In this document: piece by piece, positions 27,096 through 35,765 of the stretch | Layout of the letters: every line of letters starts with the position of its first letter | How positions within the stretch are numbered: the stretch's first letter is position 1 | Assembly (NCBI GenBank): GCA_947169975.1 | Contig: CAMVRT010000006.1 | Coordinates: forward strand, 41,344 to 105,343 | Origin: an uncultured Oscillospiraceae bacterium | GTDB taxonomy: Bacteria > Bacillota > Clostridia > Oscillospirales > Oscillospiraceae | Direction: 5' to 3' | Length of the DNA: 64,000 nt | Position numbers and translations under genes: made by a program | Notes under the pieces: model-generated | Databases searched by the model: none | What the model was told of the DNA's origin: nothing | What the model saw: only the letters and a program-made list of their open reading frames with translations

Positions 27096-28142
27096 ATGAG
27101 CTACGTAGACAACCATCCCCCTAAGAAAAAAAGGAAGAAAAAGGCTCTGCTGATCATTCTGCTGACGGTGGTGCTGCTGATCGGCACAGTTGTGGGCGGA
27201 GGCCTGTTTCTGATCAACCACACGCTCAACAAAATGAACCGCGTGGACAAGTCCAAGGAGGTGGCCATCCCCCGGGAATTGGAGGATTTTGAGCCGGACG
27301 AGCGAACCCAGGGCATGGACGACACCCTGAATCCCGACCAGGTGGAGTGGTCGGACATCAAGGTGATGAAGAGGGATCCCAACGTGATCAATATCCTGCT
27401 CATCGGTCAGGATCGCCGCCCCGGCGAGACCGGGCGCACCCGGTCGGACAGCATGATCATTGTCAGCATTAACAAGAAAAACAAGGTCATCAGCATGGTA
27501 TCGCTGATGCGCGACATGTACGTGCCTATTCCGGGCTTCTCCGACAACCGCATCAACGCCGCCTATGCCTTCGGCGGCATGACGCTGCTGGACGAGGTCA
27601 TCAAGGGCAATTTCGGCGTGGTGATCGACGGCAACATCGTGGTGGATTTTGAGGGCTTCACCCAGGCCATGAGCCAGGTGGCGCCGCTGGACATCGAACT
27701 CAAGGACTACGAGGCCAGCTATCTCAACCAGTGGAACAGCGGCTGGAATCTCCACGCGGGCGTCAACGCGCTGAACGCCGATCAGCTGCTGGCCTACGCC
27801 CGCATCCGCCATGTGGGCAACGCCGACTACGAGCGCACCGAGCGGCAGCGCCGCATCCTCAATGCCGCCTTTGCCAAGGTCAAGGGCATGAGCGCCACCG
27901 ACGTCTACAATCTGGTGGATTCCATCATGCCGACCCTGACCACCGACATGAGCAACAGCGATATCATGGGCTATGTGTCGTATTATCTGGCCAACCGGCC
28001 TGCCATGGGCGGCGACTACCGCCTTCCGGTAAGCGGAACCTTCAGCGATGAAATCATCCGCGGCATGATGGTGCTGGTGCCTAACCTGAAGGAAAACGCC
28101 AGAATGCTGCAGACCTATCTGTACGGCAGGTCTGTGAACTGA
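27096..28142 (+). CDS. LytR-CpsA-Psr (LCP) family glycopolymer transferase
   Basis: A 348-residue membrane protein. A lysine-rich cytoplasmic tail (PKKKRKKK) is followed by one membrane span (LLIILLTVVLLIGTVV). The LCP domain covers residues about 105-290 with ILLIGQDRRPGETGRTRSDSM, SLMRDMYVPIPG and LLAYARIRHVGNADYERTERQ, including the Arg and Asp residues that hold the polyprenyl pyrophosphate. LCP enzymes transfer undecaprenyl-linked wall teichoic acid or capsule onto peptidoglycan. AAGGAGG before ATG 27096 fixes the start over the longer frame from 27045. It follows the polysaccharide cluster by 76 bp with no terminator between. Confidence 0.93.
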   Translation: MSYVDNHPPKKKRKKKALLIILLTVVLLIGTVVGGGLFLINHTLNKMNRVDKSKEVAIPRELEDFEPDERTQGMDDTLNPDQVEWSDIKVMKRDPNVINILLIGQDRRPGETGRTRSDSMIIVSINKKNKVISMVSLMRDMYVPIPGFSDNRINAAYAFGGMTLLDEVIKGNFGVVIDGNIVVDFEGFTQAMSQVAPLDIELKDYEASYLNQWNSGWNLHAGVNALNADQLLAYARIRHVGNADYERTERQRRILNAAFAKVKGMSATDVYNLVDSIMPTLTTDMSNSDIMGYVSYYLANRPAMGGDYRLPVSGTFSDEIIRGMMVLVPNLKENARMLQTYLYGRSVN

Positions 28143-28163
28143 AAGCAGTAAGGGGGTGCGACC

Positions 28164-28664
28164 ATGCCCATTCCGGGGATTGAACAGCCGGAGCTTATCA
28201 CCATCGACGAGGGGCTGCGGCTGCGGAAATTCGACGGTGACTATGACCGCGCTCTGCCCTGGTATCAGGACGCCGAGACGCTGCTGCTGGTGGATGGCAA
28301 GGCAGATCCCTATACACCCATTCGTATCAGGGCGATGTACGACTATCTCTCCGCCCGGGGCGAGCTCTACTGGATCGAGAGCCGGGAAGGGGAGGGGTAC
28401 GTCCCTATCGGCGACGTGACCTTCTGGCAGGAGGACATGCCCATTGTCATCGGCGTACCCGCTTACCGTGGCCGCGGCATTGGCGGCAAGGTCATCGCCG
28501 CTCTGTGCCGCCGGGCAAAGGAACTTAACTATAATAAAATTTATGTAAACGAAATATACGACTTCAACGAGGGATCCCGCCGGTGCTTTGAGCGGGCGGG
28601 CTTCATCGCATATGAGAAGACGGAGAGCGGCGCACGGTACGTGCTGAAGAGGGAGGAGCCATGA
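28164..28664 (+). CDS. GNAT family N-acetyltransferase
   Basis: A 166-residue GNAT protein. The acetyl-CoA pyrophosphate-binding motif is V(I)GVPAYRGRGIGGKVI near residue 97, followed by the beta4/alpha4 region YNKIYVNEIYDFNEGSRRCFERAGF typical of RimJ/RimL-like enzymes. Substrate unknown. GGGGGTGCG upstream supports ATG 28164. Its stop overlaps the next start by four bases, so the two downstream genes are co-translated. Confidence 0.85.
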   Translation: MPIPGIEQPELITIDEGLRLRKFDGDYDRALPWYQDAETLLLVDGKADPYTPIRIRAMYDYLSARGELYWIESREGEGYVPIGDVTFWQEDMPIVIGVPAYRGRGIGGKVIAALCRRAKELNYNKIYVNEIYDFNEGSRRCFERAGFIAYEKTESGARYVLKREEP

Positions 28665-29530
28665 TGAAGCTGATGGGAAAGCGGCTTGTGACTGCGCTGG
28701 TATGCACATTGCTGCTGATGTCTCTGCTGCCGGTAAATGCGTGGGCCGACACCGGGCCGAAGCCCTCAGTGCATATTGCCATCGAGAACATGGACGGGCG
28801 GGAGTGCTACGGCACGCTGCTGTCCAAGACTCCGTCCACCGGGCCTGCCAGTGCGTGGGATGGCGAAGAGGAGGCCCGTCCCAATTTCGAAATCAGCCGG
28901 GAGATTTGGCAGGCCTTTGTGGATTACGAGGATCCGGACGGATTCTATTTTCTCCAATGGGGCTGGCGCTGCGATGAGGCCAAGGGGTTCTCCTGGGACT
29001 ACTATCCGCCCGAGACCTTCAAGATTCTGCTGTACTACCCGGATACCGGGGAGTTTGTCAGCAGCGGCGTGCTGGAGCGCTACGCCTTTGACACCTACTA
29101 TACGGCCAAGCTGGACGGCGGCACGATGACGGTGCGCCGCAGCTATAACTTTGGCCGGGAGATCGTGGGGCTGCTGGCCCGGATCGTCCTCACTGTGGCC
29201 ATTGAGGTGCTTGTGGCGCTGCTGTTCGGCTTCCGGGAAAAGAAGCTGCTGCGGCTCATCGTCCTCGTCAACGTGGTAACCCAGGCGGCGCTGAATGCGG
29301 CGCTGTTCTATACCGATCTGACGGAGGGACCGGGCGTATTTCTGCTCCTCTACGTTCTGCTGGAGCTGGCGGTGTTCATCGTGGAGGCGGTGGTGTACTG
29401 CCTCACCTTCCGCCGCGTCACGGAGCGTTGGATCTTCACAGGGAAGATCGTGGCTTACGCGCTGGCGGCCAATCTGTGCTCCCTCGCTGTGGGCTTTGGG
29501 ATCTCGTGGATTATCCCCGCTATCTTCTGA
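28661..29530 (+). CDS. Secreted/membrane protein of unknown function
   Basis: A 289-residue protein I do not recognise. Residues 1-30 are a signal peptide (LVTALVCTLLLMSLLPVNAWA with an AWA cleavage site). Residues 31-165 form an extracytoplasmic domain rich in Trp, Tyr and acidic residues. Residues 166-289 contain four hydrophobic segments, beginning GLLARIVLTVAIEVLVALLF. GGAGGAG precedes ATG 28661, which overlaps the acetyltransferase stop. Together they suggest a sensor-like or scaffold membrane protein paired with an acetyltransferase, but no function can be assigned. Confidence 0.7.
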   Translation: MMKLMGKRLVTALVCTLLLMSLLPVNAWADTGPKPSVHIAIENMDGRECYGTLLSKTPSTGPASAWDGEEEARPNFEISREIWQAFVDYEDPDGFYFLQWGWRCDEAKGFSWDYYPPETFKILLYYPDTGEFVSSGVLERYAFDTYYTAKLDGGTMTVRRSYNFGREIVGLLARIVLTVAIEVLVALLFGFREKKLLRLIVLVNVVTQAALNAALFYTDLTEGPGVFLLLYVLLELAVFIVEAVVYCLTFRRVTERWIFTGKIVAYALAANLCSLAVGFGISWIIPAIF

Positions 29531-29575
29531 CGGGAAAAGCATACCGAAACAGGCAATTCGGTGTGGGCTTATGTG

Positions 29576-29605
29576 TTGACAAGCCCCCGCCGGATGGAGT
29601 AAAAT
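29576..29605 (+). promoter_or_regulatory. Promoter of arcABC
   Basis: TTGACA (29576-29581), an 18-bp spacer and TAAAAT (29600-29605), 57 bp before the arcA start. No clear Arg box or CRE site could be recognised by eye. Confidence 0.7.
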
Positions 29606-29662
29606 AGAAACGATGGCCATATGCCATCCCTGTGGGAAAACCTCATCAAAACAGGAGGCGTT

Positions 29663-30886
29663 ATGAAAGGTATTTGCGTTAGAAGCGAGATCAACCCGCT
29701 GAAGAAGGTGCTGCTCCACCGGCCCGGCCGGGAGCTGCTGCATCTGGTTCCGGACCGCCTGCCGGAGCTGCTGTTTGACGATATCCCGTTCCTGAAGATC
29801 GCCCAGCAGGAGCACGACGCCTTTGCCCGGATCCTGCGGGAGAACGGCACCGAGGTGGTGTATCTGGAGGATCTGATGACCGAGGTGCTTCAAGCCCACC
29901 CCGAGCTGACCGAGACCTTCCTGCTCCAGTGGCTGGACGAGGGCAACATCAAGACCGAGCGCTGGCAGCGGAAGCTGATGGACTATCTCACCGCCAACTA
30001 TCAGGGCAAGGCTCTGGTGGAGAAAACCATGGAGGGCGTCACCCTGCGGGAGATGGGCGATGTGTCCAGCCACTCGCTGGAGGACATGATCGCGCCGCCG
30101 GACGACCTGCTGGTGGATCCCATGCCCAACCTGTATTTCCAGCGGGATCCCTTTGCCTCTGTGGGCAACGGCGTCTTCCTGCATAAGATGAAGTTCCCCA
30201 CCCGCTGCCGGGAGACCATCTACGCTGACTATATCTTTAACTATCACCCCGATTTCGCCGGACTGGTGACGCGGTACTATGACCGTACGTTCCACGCCTC
30301 CATTGAGGGCGGCGACGTGCTGAACCTCACCGCCGACACCCTGGCCATCGGCATCTCCCAGCGCACCTCTCCCGACGGCATCGAGCTGGCTGCCCGCCGC
30401 CTCTTTGCCGATCCCGAGGCCCGGATCCGCACCGTGCTGGCCTTCGACATCCCCAACTGCCGGGCCTTCATGCATCTGGACACCGTGTTCACCCAGATCG
30501 ACGTGAACAAGTACACCATCCACCCGGCCATCCTGGGCCCGCTGACGGTGTATGAGATCACGCCGGGTAAGGGCGACGAGCTGAACATCCGCCGCATCGA
30601 CGCCGATCTGGAGCATATCCTTGCCAAGTATACCGGCGTGGACGGCGTGGAGCTGATCCCCTGCGGCGGCGGCGATCCCATCGCGGCGGCCCGCGAGCAG
30701 TGGAACGACGGCTCCAACACGCTATGCATCGCGCCGGGCAGGATCGTGGTCTACGAGCGCAACGACGTGACAAACGCCATTCTGCGTGATAAGGGCATCG
30801 ACGTGCTGGAGATGCCTTCGTCCGAGCTTTCCCGCGGCCGCGGCGGTCCCCGCTGCATGTCCATGCCCCTGATCCGGGCGGAATAA
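29663..30886 (+). CDS. arcA: Arginine deiminase
   Basis: A 407-residue ADI of normal length. It converts arginine to citrulline and ammonia. The substrate motifs are NPLKKVLLHRPGRELL, PNLYFQRDPFA (Asp/Glu of the guanidinium pocket), FHASIEGGDVL (catalytic His-Glu-Gly-Gly-Asp) and the C-terminal catalytic Cys in GGPRCMSMPL. AGGAGGC before ATG 29663 fixes the start. First gene of arcA-arcB-arcC, the ATP-yielding arginine deiminase pathway. No ArcD antiporter gene is adjacent. Confidence 0.97.
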   Translation: MKGICVRSEINPLKKVLLHRPGRELLHLVPDRLPELLFDDIPFLKIAQQEHDAFARILRENGTEVVYLEDLMTEVLQAHPELTETFLLQWLDEGNIKTERWQRKLMDYLTANYQGKALVEKTMEGVTLREMGDVSSHSLEDMIAPPDDLLVDPMPNLYFQRDPFASVGNGVFLHKMKFPTRCRETIYADYIFNYHPDFAGLVTRYYDRTFHASIEGGDVLNLTADTLAIGISQRTSPDGIELAARRLFADPEARIRTVLAFDIPNCRAFMHLDTVFTQIDVNKYTIHPAILGPLTVYEITPGKGDELNIRRIDADLEHILAKYTGVDGVELIPCGGGDPIAAAREQWNDGSNTLCIAPGRIVVYERNDVTNAILRDKGIDVLEMPSSELSRGRGGPRCMSMPLIRAE

Positions 30887-30936
30887 ACTGTCGAGCAAAC
30901 CCATTTATATAACTATATTTTAGGAGGAAAACAACA

Positions 30937-31929
30937 ATGGGACTGAACATCAGAGGTAGAAGCTTCCTGGCGCTGCTGGACTTCACCCCCGAGGAGATCA
31001 ACTATCTGCTGGACCTGTCCGCTGAATTCAAGCGGCTGAAGAACGCCGGCGTGGAGCACAAGTGGCTCACCGGCAAGCAGGTCGTGCTGCTGTTCGAGAA
31101 GACCTCCACCCGTACCCGCTGCGCCTTCGAAGTTGGCGCCCGCGACCTGGGCATGGGCGTGACCTTCCTGGATCCCGGCTCTTCCCAGATGGGCAAGAAG
31201 GAATCCCTGGCCGACACCGCCAAGGTGCTGGGCCGCATGTTCGACGGCATTGAGTACCGCGGCTTCAAGCAGTCCGTGGTGGAGGATCTGGCCAAGTATT
31301 CCGGCGTGCCTGTCTGGAACGGCCTGACCGACGACTTCCATCCCACCCAGATGCTGGCTGACATCCTCACCGTGAAGGAAGAGTTCGGTGACGTCCGCGG
31401 CCGCAAGCTGACCTTCTTCGGCGACGCCCGCAACAACGTGGCCAACTCCCTGATGGTCGTCTGCGCCAAGCTGGGTATGCATTTCTGCGCCTGCGGTCCC
31501 GAGGAGCTGATGCCCAAGGCCGAGCTGGTGGAGAAGTGCCGCGCCATCGCCGCCGAGACCGGCGCCGAGATCGAGCTGACCACCGACATCAAGAAGGGTG
31601 CCGAGAACTGCGACGTCCTGTACACCGATATCTGGCTGTCCATGGGCGAGCCCGCCGAGCTGTGGGCCAAGCGCATCAAGCTGCTGCTGCCCTATCAGGT
31701 CAACAAGGAGCTGATGGCCATGGCCAAGCCCACCGCCATCTTCCTGCACTGCCTGCCCTCCTTCCACGACCGTGAGACCACCGTGGGCGAGGACATCTAT
31801 CAGCAGTTCGGACTGGAGGCCATGGAAGTTACCGACGACGTGTTCCTGGGCAAGCAGGGCCGTCAGTTCCAGGAGGCAGAGAACCGCATGCACACCATCA
31901 AGGCTGTGATGTATGCCACTCTGAAGTAA
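30937..31929 (+). CDS. arcB: Ornithine carbamoyltransferase (catabolic)
   Basis: A 330-residue OTC. It has FEKTSTRTRCAFEV (carbamoyl-phosphate site STRTR), HPTQMLAD, DARNNVANSL and the ornithine-binding HCLPSFHDRETTVG. Here it would run phosphorolytically, splitting citrulline to ornithine and carbamoyl phosphate. TTAGGAGGA precedes ATG 30937. Its place between arcA and arcC supports a catabolic role rather than arginine synthesis. Confidence 0.96.
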   Translation: MGLNIRGRSFLALLDFTPEEINYLLDLSAEFKRLKNAGVEHKWLTGKQVVLLFEKTSTRTRCAFEVGARDLGMGVTFLDPGSSQMGKKESLADTAKVLGRMFDGIEYRGFKQSVVEDLAKYSGVPVWNGLTDDFHPTQMLADILTVKEEFGDVRGRKLTFFGDARNNVANSLMVVCAKLGMHFCACGPEELMPKAELVEKCRAIAAETGAEIELTTDIKKGAENCDVLYTDIWLSMGEPAELWAKRIKLLLPYQVNKELMAMAKPTAIFLHCLPSFHDRETTVGEDIYQQFGLEAMEVTDDVFLGKQGRQFQEAENRMHTIKAVMYATLK

Positions 31930-31933
31930 GTCC

Positions 31934-32872
31934 ATGGCAGAGAGAATCGTTGTGGCCCTGGGCGGCAACGCCCTGGGCAAGACCCCGGAGCAGCAGCTGG
32001 AGCTGGTGAAGGGTACCGCCAAGCCCATCGTGGACCTGGTGGAAAAGGGCTATGAGGTCATCATCGGCCACGGCAACGGCCCCCAGGTGGGCATGATCAA
32101 CCTGGCTATGGAGTTCTCCGCCAACAAGGGCGGCAACACCCCGTTCATGCCCTTCCCCGAGTGCGGCGCCATGACCCAGGGCTATATCGGCTATCACCTG
32201 CAGCAGGCCATCCAGGAGGAACTGAAGGCTCGCGGCATCAAGAAGGAGTGCGCCACCGTGGTCACCCAGGTGGTGGTCAATGAGAACGATCCCGGCTTCC
32301 AGAACCCCACCAAGCCTGTGGGCAGCTTCTACACCAAGGAAGAGGCTGAGAAGATCACCGAGGAAAAGGGCTTCATCTTCGTGGAGGACGCTGGTCGCGG
32401 CTATCGCCGTGTGGTGCCTTCTCCCATCCCCGAGCGCATCGTGGAGCGCCGCGTGGTGGAGCAGCTGGTGGAGGCCGGCGACATCGTCATCACCGTGGGC
32501 GGCGGCGGCATCCCTGTCGTGGAGACCCCCAACGGCCTCAAGGGCGTGGCCGCTGTCATCGACAAGGACCGCGCCAGCGCATTGCTTGCAAGGGATGTAA
32601 AGGCGGATCGCCTGATCATCCTCACCGCTGTGGATCGCGTGAGCATCAACTTCAACAAGCCGGATCAGGTGGATTTGCCCACCATGACCCTGGCCGAGTG
32701 TGAGAAGTACATCGGCGAGAAGCAGTTCGCCCCCGGCAGCATGCTGCCCAAGGTGGAATCCTGCATGGAGTTCGTGGCAAACGGCAAGCCCGGCGCCACC
32801 GCTCTGATCACCTCCCTGCAGCGTGCCGCCGAAGCCCTGGAGGGCAAAACCGGCACCGTGATCACAAAGTAA
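31934..32872 (+). CDS. arcC: Carbamate kinase
   Basis: A 312-residue amino-acid-kinase-fold enzyme. It opens RIVVALGGNALGKTPEQQ and includes IGHGNGPQVGMI, EDAGRGYRRVVPSP, VGGGGIPV and LLARDVKADRLIILTAVD. It transfers the phosphate of carbamoyl phosphate to ADP, giving ATP, ammonia and CO2. ATG 31934 lies 4 bp after arcB. A terminator follows at 32894, closing the operon. Confidence 0.97.
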   Translation: MAERIVVALGGNALGKTPEQQLELVKGTAKPIVDLVEKGYEVIIGHGNGPQVGMINLAMEFSANKGGNTPFMPFPECGAMTQGYIGYHLQQAIQEELKARGIKKECATVVTQVVVNENDPGFQNPTKPVGSFYTKEEAEKITEEKGFIFVEDAGRGYRRVVPSPIPERIVERRVVEQLVEAGDIVITVGGGGIPVVETPNGLKGVAAVIDKDRASALLARDVKADRLIILTAVDRVSINFNKPDQVDLPTMTLAECEKYIGEKQFAPGSMLPKVESCMEFVANGKPGATALITSLQRAAEALEGKTGTVITK

Positions 32873-32893
32873 GGGAAAAGCACTTTACAGCAA

Positions 32894-32929
32894 AACAGAG
32901 CCGTATGCACTGCATATGGCTCTGTTTTT
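32894..32929 (+). terminator. Rho-independent terminator of arcABC
   Basis: A 16- to 17-bp hairpin with one G-T wobble (AAACAGAGCC...GGCTCTGTTT) ending in a T run, 21 bp after arcC. Confidence 0.85.
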
Positions 32930-32932
32930 ATG

Positions 32933-32961
32933 TGGACAGCGGATTCGGTTTCTGCTACAAT
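32933..32961 (+). promoter_or_regulatory. Promoter of the corA-like gene
   Basis: TGGACA (32933-32938), 17-bp spacer, extended -10 TGC-TACAAT (32956-32961), just before GGGGTGG and ATG 32994. Confidence 0.65.
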
Positions 32962-32993
32962 AGGGGGCAGAACGAGAGCAAAGGGGTGGCAGT

Positions 32994-33911
32994 ATGTACT
33001 ATCTGCTCAAGGACACCATCGTGCCCTGCACGGCCGAGGAGATTGCCTCCGGCGACGTGCAGTACGTGGCCGTGCTGACGCCGGAGGAGTGGCAGGAGCG
33101 GCGCACCAGCTTCGACATGGGCATCGAGCTGGAGCCGGACATCCGGGATATCCACAGCACCAAGGCCGAGGTGAACTTCGACTCGCTGACGGGCACCTTT
33201 CTGATCCCCGACCGGGACGATCTTACCGGTGACAGCTTTGCTTTCGCCTTTGCTCTGGACGAAAAGGGCGTGGTGTTTATCGACGAGAGCGGCAAGGCCC
33301 GAGAGATGATCTCCGCCATCCTCCGCACCAAGCGGTGGCGCAAGCCGTGTCTGGAGCGGTTCCTCTATGACTTCCTGGAGCAGATCGTCATCCGTGATCT
33401 GCCCATCATGGAGCGCTTTGAGATGCAGCTGGACGAGCTGGAGGAGCGGATCCTCACCGAGGAAAACCGGGAGGACATGATCCGGGTCAACGAGATCCGG
33501 GGCGAGATCCGGGAGCTGGCCATCCACTACGAGCAGCTCATCGACATGGTGCAGGAGCTGGAGGAGAACGAGAACGGCTTTTTCGACGAGGACAATCTCC
33601 GCTATTTCCACCTGTTCATGACCCGCATGGCACGGCTTCACGACACGGCGGCCTCCCTGCGGGACCACACCATCCAGGTGCGGGATCTGTACCACGCCCA
33701 GCTGGAGGCCAAGCAGAACCGGATCATGACGCTGCTGACGGTGGTGACCACCATCTTCATGCCCCTGACGCTGATCGCCGGGTGGTACGGCATGAACTTC
33801 ATCTACATGCCGGAGCTGAAGTCCGCGTGGGGCTATCCCGTCGTCATCGCCGTTTGCGTCGTCATCGTGGTGGTGAGCCTGCTGTTTTTCAAAAAGAAAA
33901 AGTGGCTGTGA
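32994..33911 (+). CDS. corA: CorA-family divalent cation (magnesium) transporter
   Basis: A 305-residue CorA-type protein. Residues 1-240 form a long acidic cytoplasmic domain with helices rich in Glu and Arg. TM1 (LLTVVTTIFMPLTLIAGWYG) ends in the signature YGMNF, and TM2 (VVIAVCVVIVVVSLLFF) is followed by a basic tail KKKKWL. The GMN loop is the selectivity filter of the pentamer, so Mg2+ or another divalent ion is the expected substrate. It stands alone with its own promoter and a downstream bidirectional terminator. Confidence 0.93.
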   Translation: MYYLLKDTIVPCTAEEIASGDVQYVAVLTPEEWQERRTSFDMGIELEPDIRDIHSTKAEVNFDSLTGTFLIPDRDDLTGDSFAFAFALDEKGVVFIDESGKAREMISAILRTKRWRKPCLERFLYDFLEQIVIRDLPIMERFEMQLDELEERILTEENREDMIRVNEIRGEIRELAIHYEQLIDMVQELEENENGFFDEDNLRYFHLFMTRMARLHDTAASLRDHTIQVRDLYHAQLEAKQNRIMTLLTVVTTIFMPLTLIAGWYGMNFIYMPELKSAWGYPVVIAVCVVIVVVSLLFFKKKKWL

Positions 33912-33946
33912 ATGGAAGAAATAGCGCGTTGCAAAAAGCACTGTAA

Positions 33947-34049
33947 CCGTCATTCCGAACCAGTGACGGAGGTCACTGGCGTGGGAACCCGCCCCCTTCT
34001 GCAGAGGAAACGGATTGCCGCGGCCCCGTTGGGGCCTCGCAATGACCGG
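33947..34049. repeat. Dispersed intergenic repeat, family R1 (copy 1)
   Basis: About 103 bp with ends CCGTCATTCCGA and, inverted, CCGGTCATTGCGA. Internal inner palindromes are GTCACTGG-type and GGCCCCGTTGGGGCC. Related copies lie at 55666, 61808 and inside the element at 63246. It resembles a MITE or REP-type element, with no coding capacity. Confidence 0.65.
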
Positions 34050-34074
34050 ATTGTGGGGATTGGTCCACACGCGC

Positions 34075-34104
34075 AAGAGGAGAGCGGGTGCTCTCCTCTT
34101 TTTT
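34075..34104. terminator. Bidirectional terminator between corA and the minus-strand hypothetical
   Basis: An 11-bp perfect stem AAGAGGAGAGC / GCTCTCCTCTT with a 4-nt loop and T runs on the plus strand and A-rich flank on the other. It ends at the stop codon of the convergent gene. Confidence 0.8.
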
Positions 34105-35291
34105 CAGCCGTCCAGATCGTAATCGTTGGGATCGATGGACGGCAGGTGGAGGTTGGGATCGGCGCACCTCTCTGCCTCGCGGATATGGTGCTCCACAAAC
34201 GCCCGCTTGGACGGATGTCCCATCCATGGCCAGAGGGTGACGGCGCCCTCCTGTGGATTCTCCGTGGGAATAAAAGATACGGCGATGTCCAGGAACTTTC
34301 GCTTGTTTCCGTGGGTACGGAAGTCAAAGGTGATAAAATGGGTCCGCGCCTCATTTACCAGATGGCTGTTCTCGCGCTTGGTGATGTCGATGCCGGCAGG
34401 GAGCCGGAAGAAGGGATCCGCCCAGCGCAGGACCCACTGTCCGTTGGCGGTGCGGACCTTTTCCAAGGTGATGGGGAGCCAGTTCATTCCCCGGTTTTTC
34501 CCCTTCATGCTGATGATCATATCGGTGAAGGTGACTTCATCGTTTTCAACGAAGCTGCCTGACAGGATGATCTGCAGTCCCTTGGATGCTCCGCCGATGT
34601 TCAGGACAGTGGCACTCATGATCGGTGTGCCTCTTGTGTCGTAAAGCGGATCGAGACTGTATGCCATCCATTTGAATTTCGGCGGCTGCCGCTTCTCGTC
34701 CCTGGACGCGGCAAAATAGAGCCGGATCATGGGCGCGTCGGATTCGGGATCGACCAGGTAGTCCACGTCCATCGCGGCGTGTGCCGGATCAAGGGAGAGG
34801 AGGGCACACAGCGGCTCCAGCGCGTCATTGGCGCAGCGGTAGTCGGCGGTGACGGCGGCGGAAAACGCGGCATAGTCGGAAACCTTTTTCTTCCAGGCCG
34901 TGCGGTTGATGCGCCTGCCCGGCTTCAGCCCGGCGGTCCGGCCGATCTTCATCCAGGCGTCGGTCCCGTCCGCCGTGTTCACCAGATTCATCAGCAGATA
35001 GGCGCTGTTAAAGCCCAGAAGGGTCAGCGCGTCTGTCCGGAAGGCGGAGGAGTATTCCGAGGCCAGCGCGCGCATATCGTCAGCGCCGGAGAACCGGAAT
35101 TCCTCGGAATAGACGGAGATCCACCCGTCATTCGGCCCGCCCAGCACGGCTGCGTACATGTCGGCCTCGTCGGGGGAGTCCACCGGGGTATAGCCCATGG
35201 CAATGTGGGTCGAACGGACGTGATCCGCCACCTGCTGGGGCGTCAGAATACCGTTGTTTCGGAGATGGAGATTGTTGAAACAGGTTCCCAT
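34104..35291 (-). CDS. Hypothetical protein, 395 residues
   Basis: I do not recognise this protein. It has no signal peptide and no membrane segment, so it is cytoplasmic. It opens MGTCFNNLHLRNNGIL, has a Gly-Pro-Asn-Asp-Gly-Trp-Ile-Ser segment near residue 52 and an Asp/Glu/Pro-rich C-terminus ending PSIDPNDYDLDG. GGAGG stands before ATG 35291 on the coding strand and a consensus promoter lies at 35345-35373, so it is clearly expressed as a single gene. Similar free-standing proteins in clostridia look like self-standing sensors or immunity-type proteins, but no family can be named. Confidence 0.75.
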   Translation of the reverse strand: MGTCFNNLHLRNNGILTPQQVADHVRSTHIAMGYTPVDSPDEADMYAAVLGGPNDGWISVYSEEFRFSGADDMRALASEYSSAFRTDALTLLGFNSAYLLMNLVNTADGTDAWMKIGRTAGLKPGRRINRTAWKKKVSDYAAFSAAVTADYRCANDALEPLCALLSLDPAHAAMDVDYLVDPESDAPMIRLYFAASRDEKRQPPKFKWMAYSLDPLYDTRGTPIMSATVLNIGGASKGLQIILSGSFVENDEVTFTDMIISMKGKNRGMNWLPITLEKVRTANGQWVLRWADPFFRLPAGIDITKRENSHLVNEARTHFITFDFRTHGNKRKFLDIAVSFIPTENPQEGAVTLWPWMGHPSKRAFVEHHIREAERCADPNLHLPSIDPNDYDLDG

Positions 35292-35344
35292 AGCGGCCTC
35301 CTGTAGATAAAGGGGTGTGTTGGGGGATAACTGATCCTATTCTT

Positions 35345-35373
35345 CTTATAACACAGGAGCGAGGGATTGTCAA
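35345..35373 (-). promoter_or_regulatory. Promoter of the minus-strand hypothetical
   Basis: Minus-strand TTGACA (35368-35373), 17-bp spacer, TATAAG (35345-35350). Upstream, two palindromes (GTGCGGC...GCCGCAC at 35471-35493 and CTTATCGTTACGATAAG at 35500-35516) may be regulator sites. Confidence 0.7.
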
Positions 35374-35572
35374 CGATTGGGGAAGGGATGGATTTTCCTC
35401 TTACCGCGCAACCAGCTCCGTGTCGCACCGGCCGACGCGCCGTGTTTCACCATCCGGAAGCGTTCCGGTAGTGCGGCTCCTGACCTGCCGCACAAGTCGC
35501 TTATCGTTACGATAAGACGCTATTATATGATGACAGGTGCGATATAACGAATAACTTTCTTTTCACCATCTG

Positions 35573-35601
35573 TTGACTTAATGGCATGATTGCCGTATAA
35601 T
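35573..35601 (+). promoter_or_regulatory. Promoter of the zinc-ribbon membrane protein gene
   Basis: TTGACT (35573-35578), 17-bp spacer, perfect TATAAT (35596-35601). It predicts an unusually long leader of about 158 nt before ATG 35766. Confidence 0.75.
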
Positions 35602-35644
35602 TTAATGAGATTTAATAAAAAATGGCCTATTTTCCACGGAAGAA

Positions 35645-35757
35645 AGACCGGATGAGCCGTTTGCGGAAAACAGGGGAAGCACGATATCAGTACAGGTATC
35701 GGCCCCATTGCTGCGCAAGCCGACACGGTTCCCGGGGAGACCGGGTAAAGAGATGGA
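35645..35757 (+). other. Possible structured 5' leader RNA
   Basis: The transcribed leader holds nested complementary pairs: CCGT with ACGG, TTGCG with CGCAA, GGGG with CCCC and CGATA with TATCG, plus a separate CCCGG-GGAGA-CCGGG hairpin just before the ribosome site. It matches no riboswitch class I can recall by motif. The pairing was found by eye and could be chance in GC-rich DNA. Confidence 0.3.
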
Positions 35758-35765
35758 GAAATGAT

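Noticed and set aside
35645..35757. Cyclic di-GMP or cobalamin riboswitch in the zinc-ribbon leader
   Set aside because: The conserved cores I know for these classes are not present; I kept it only as an unclassified leader.
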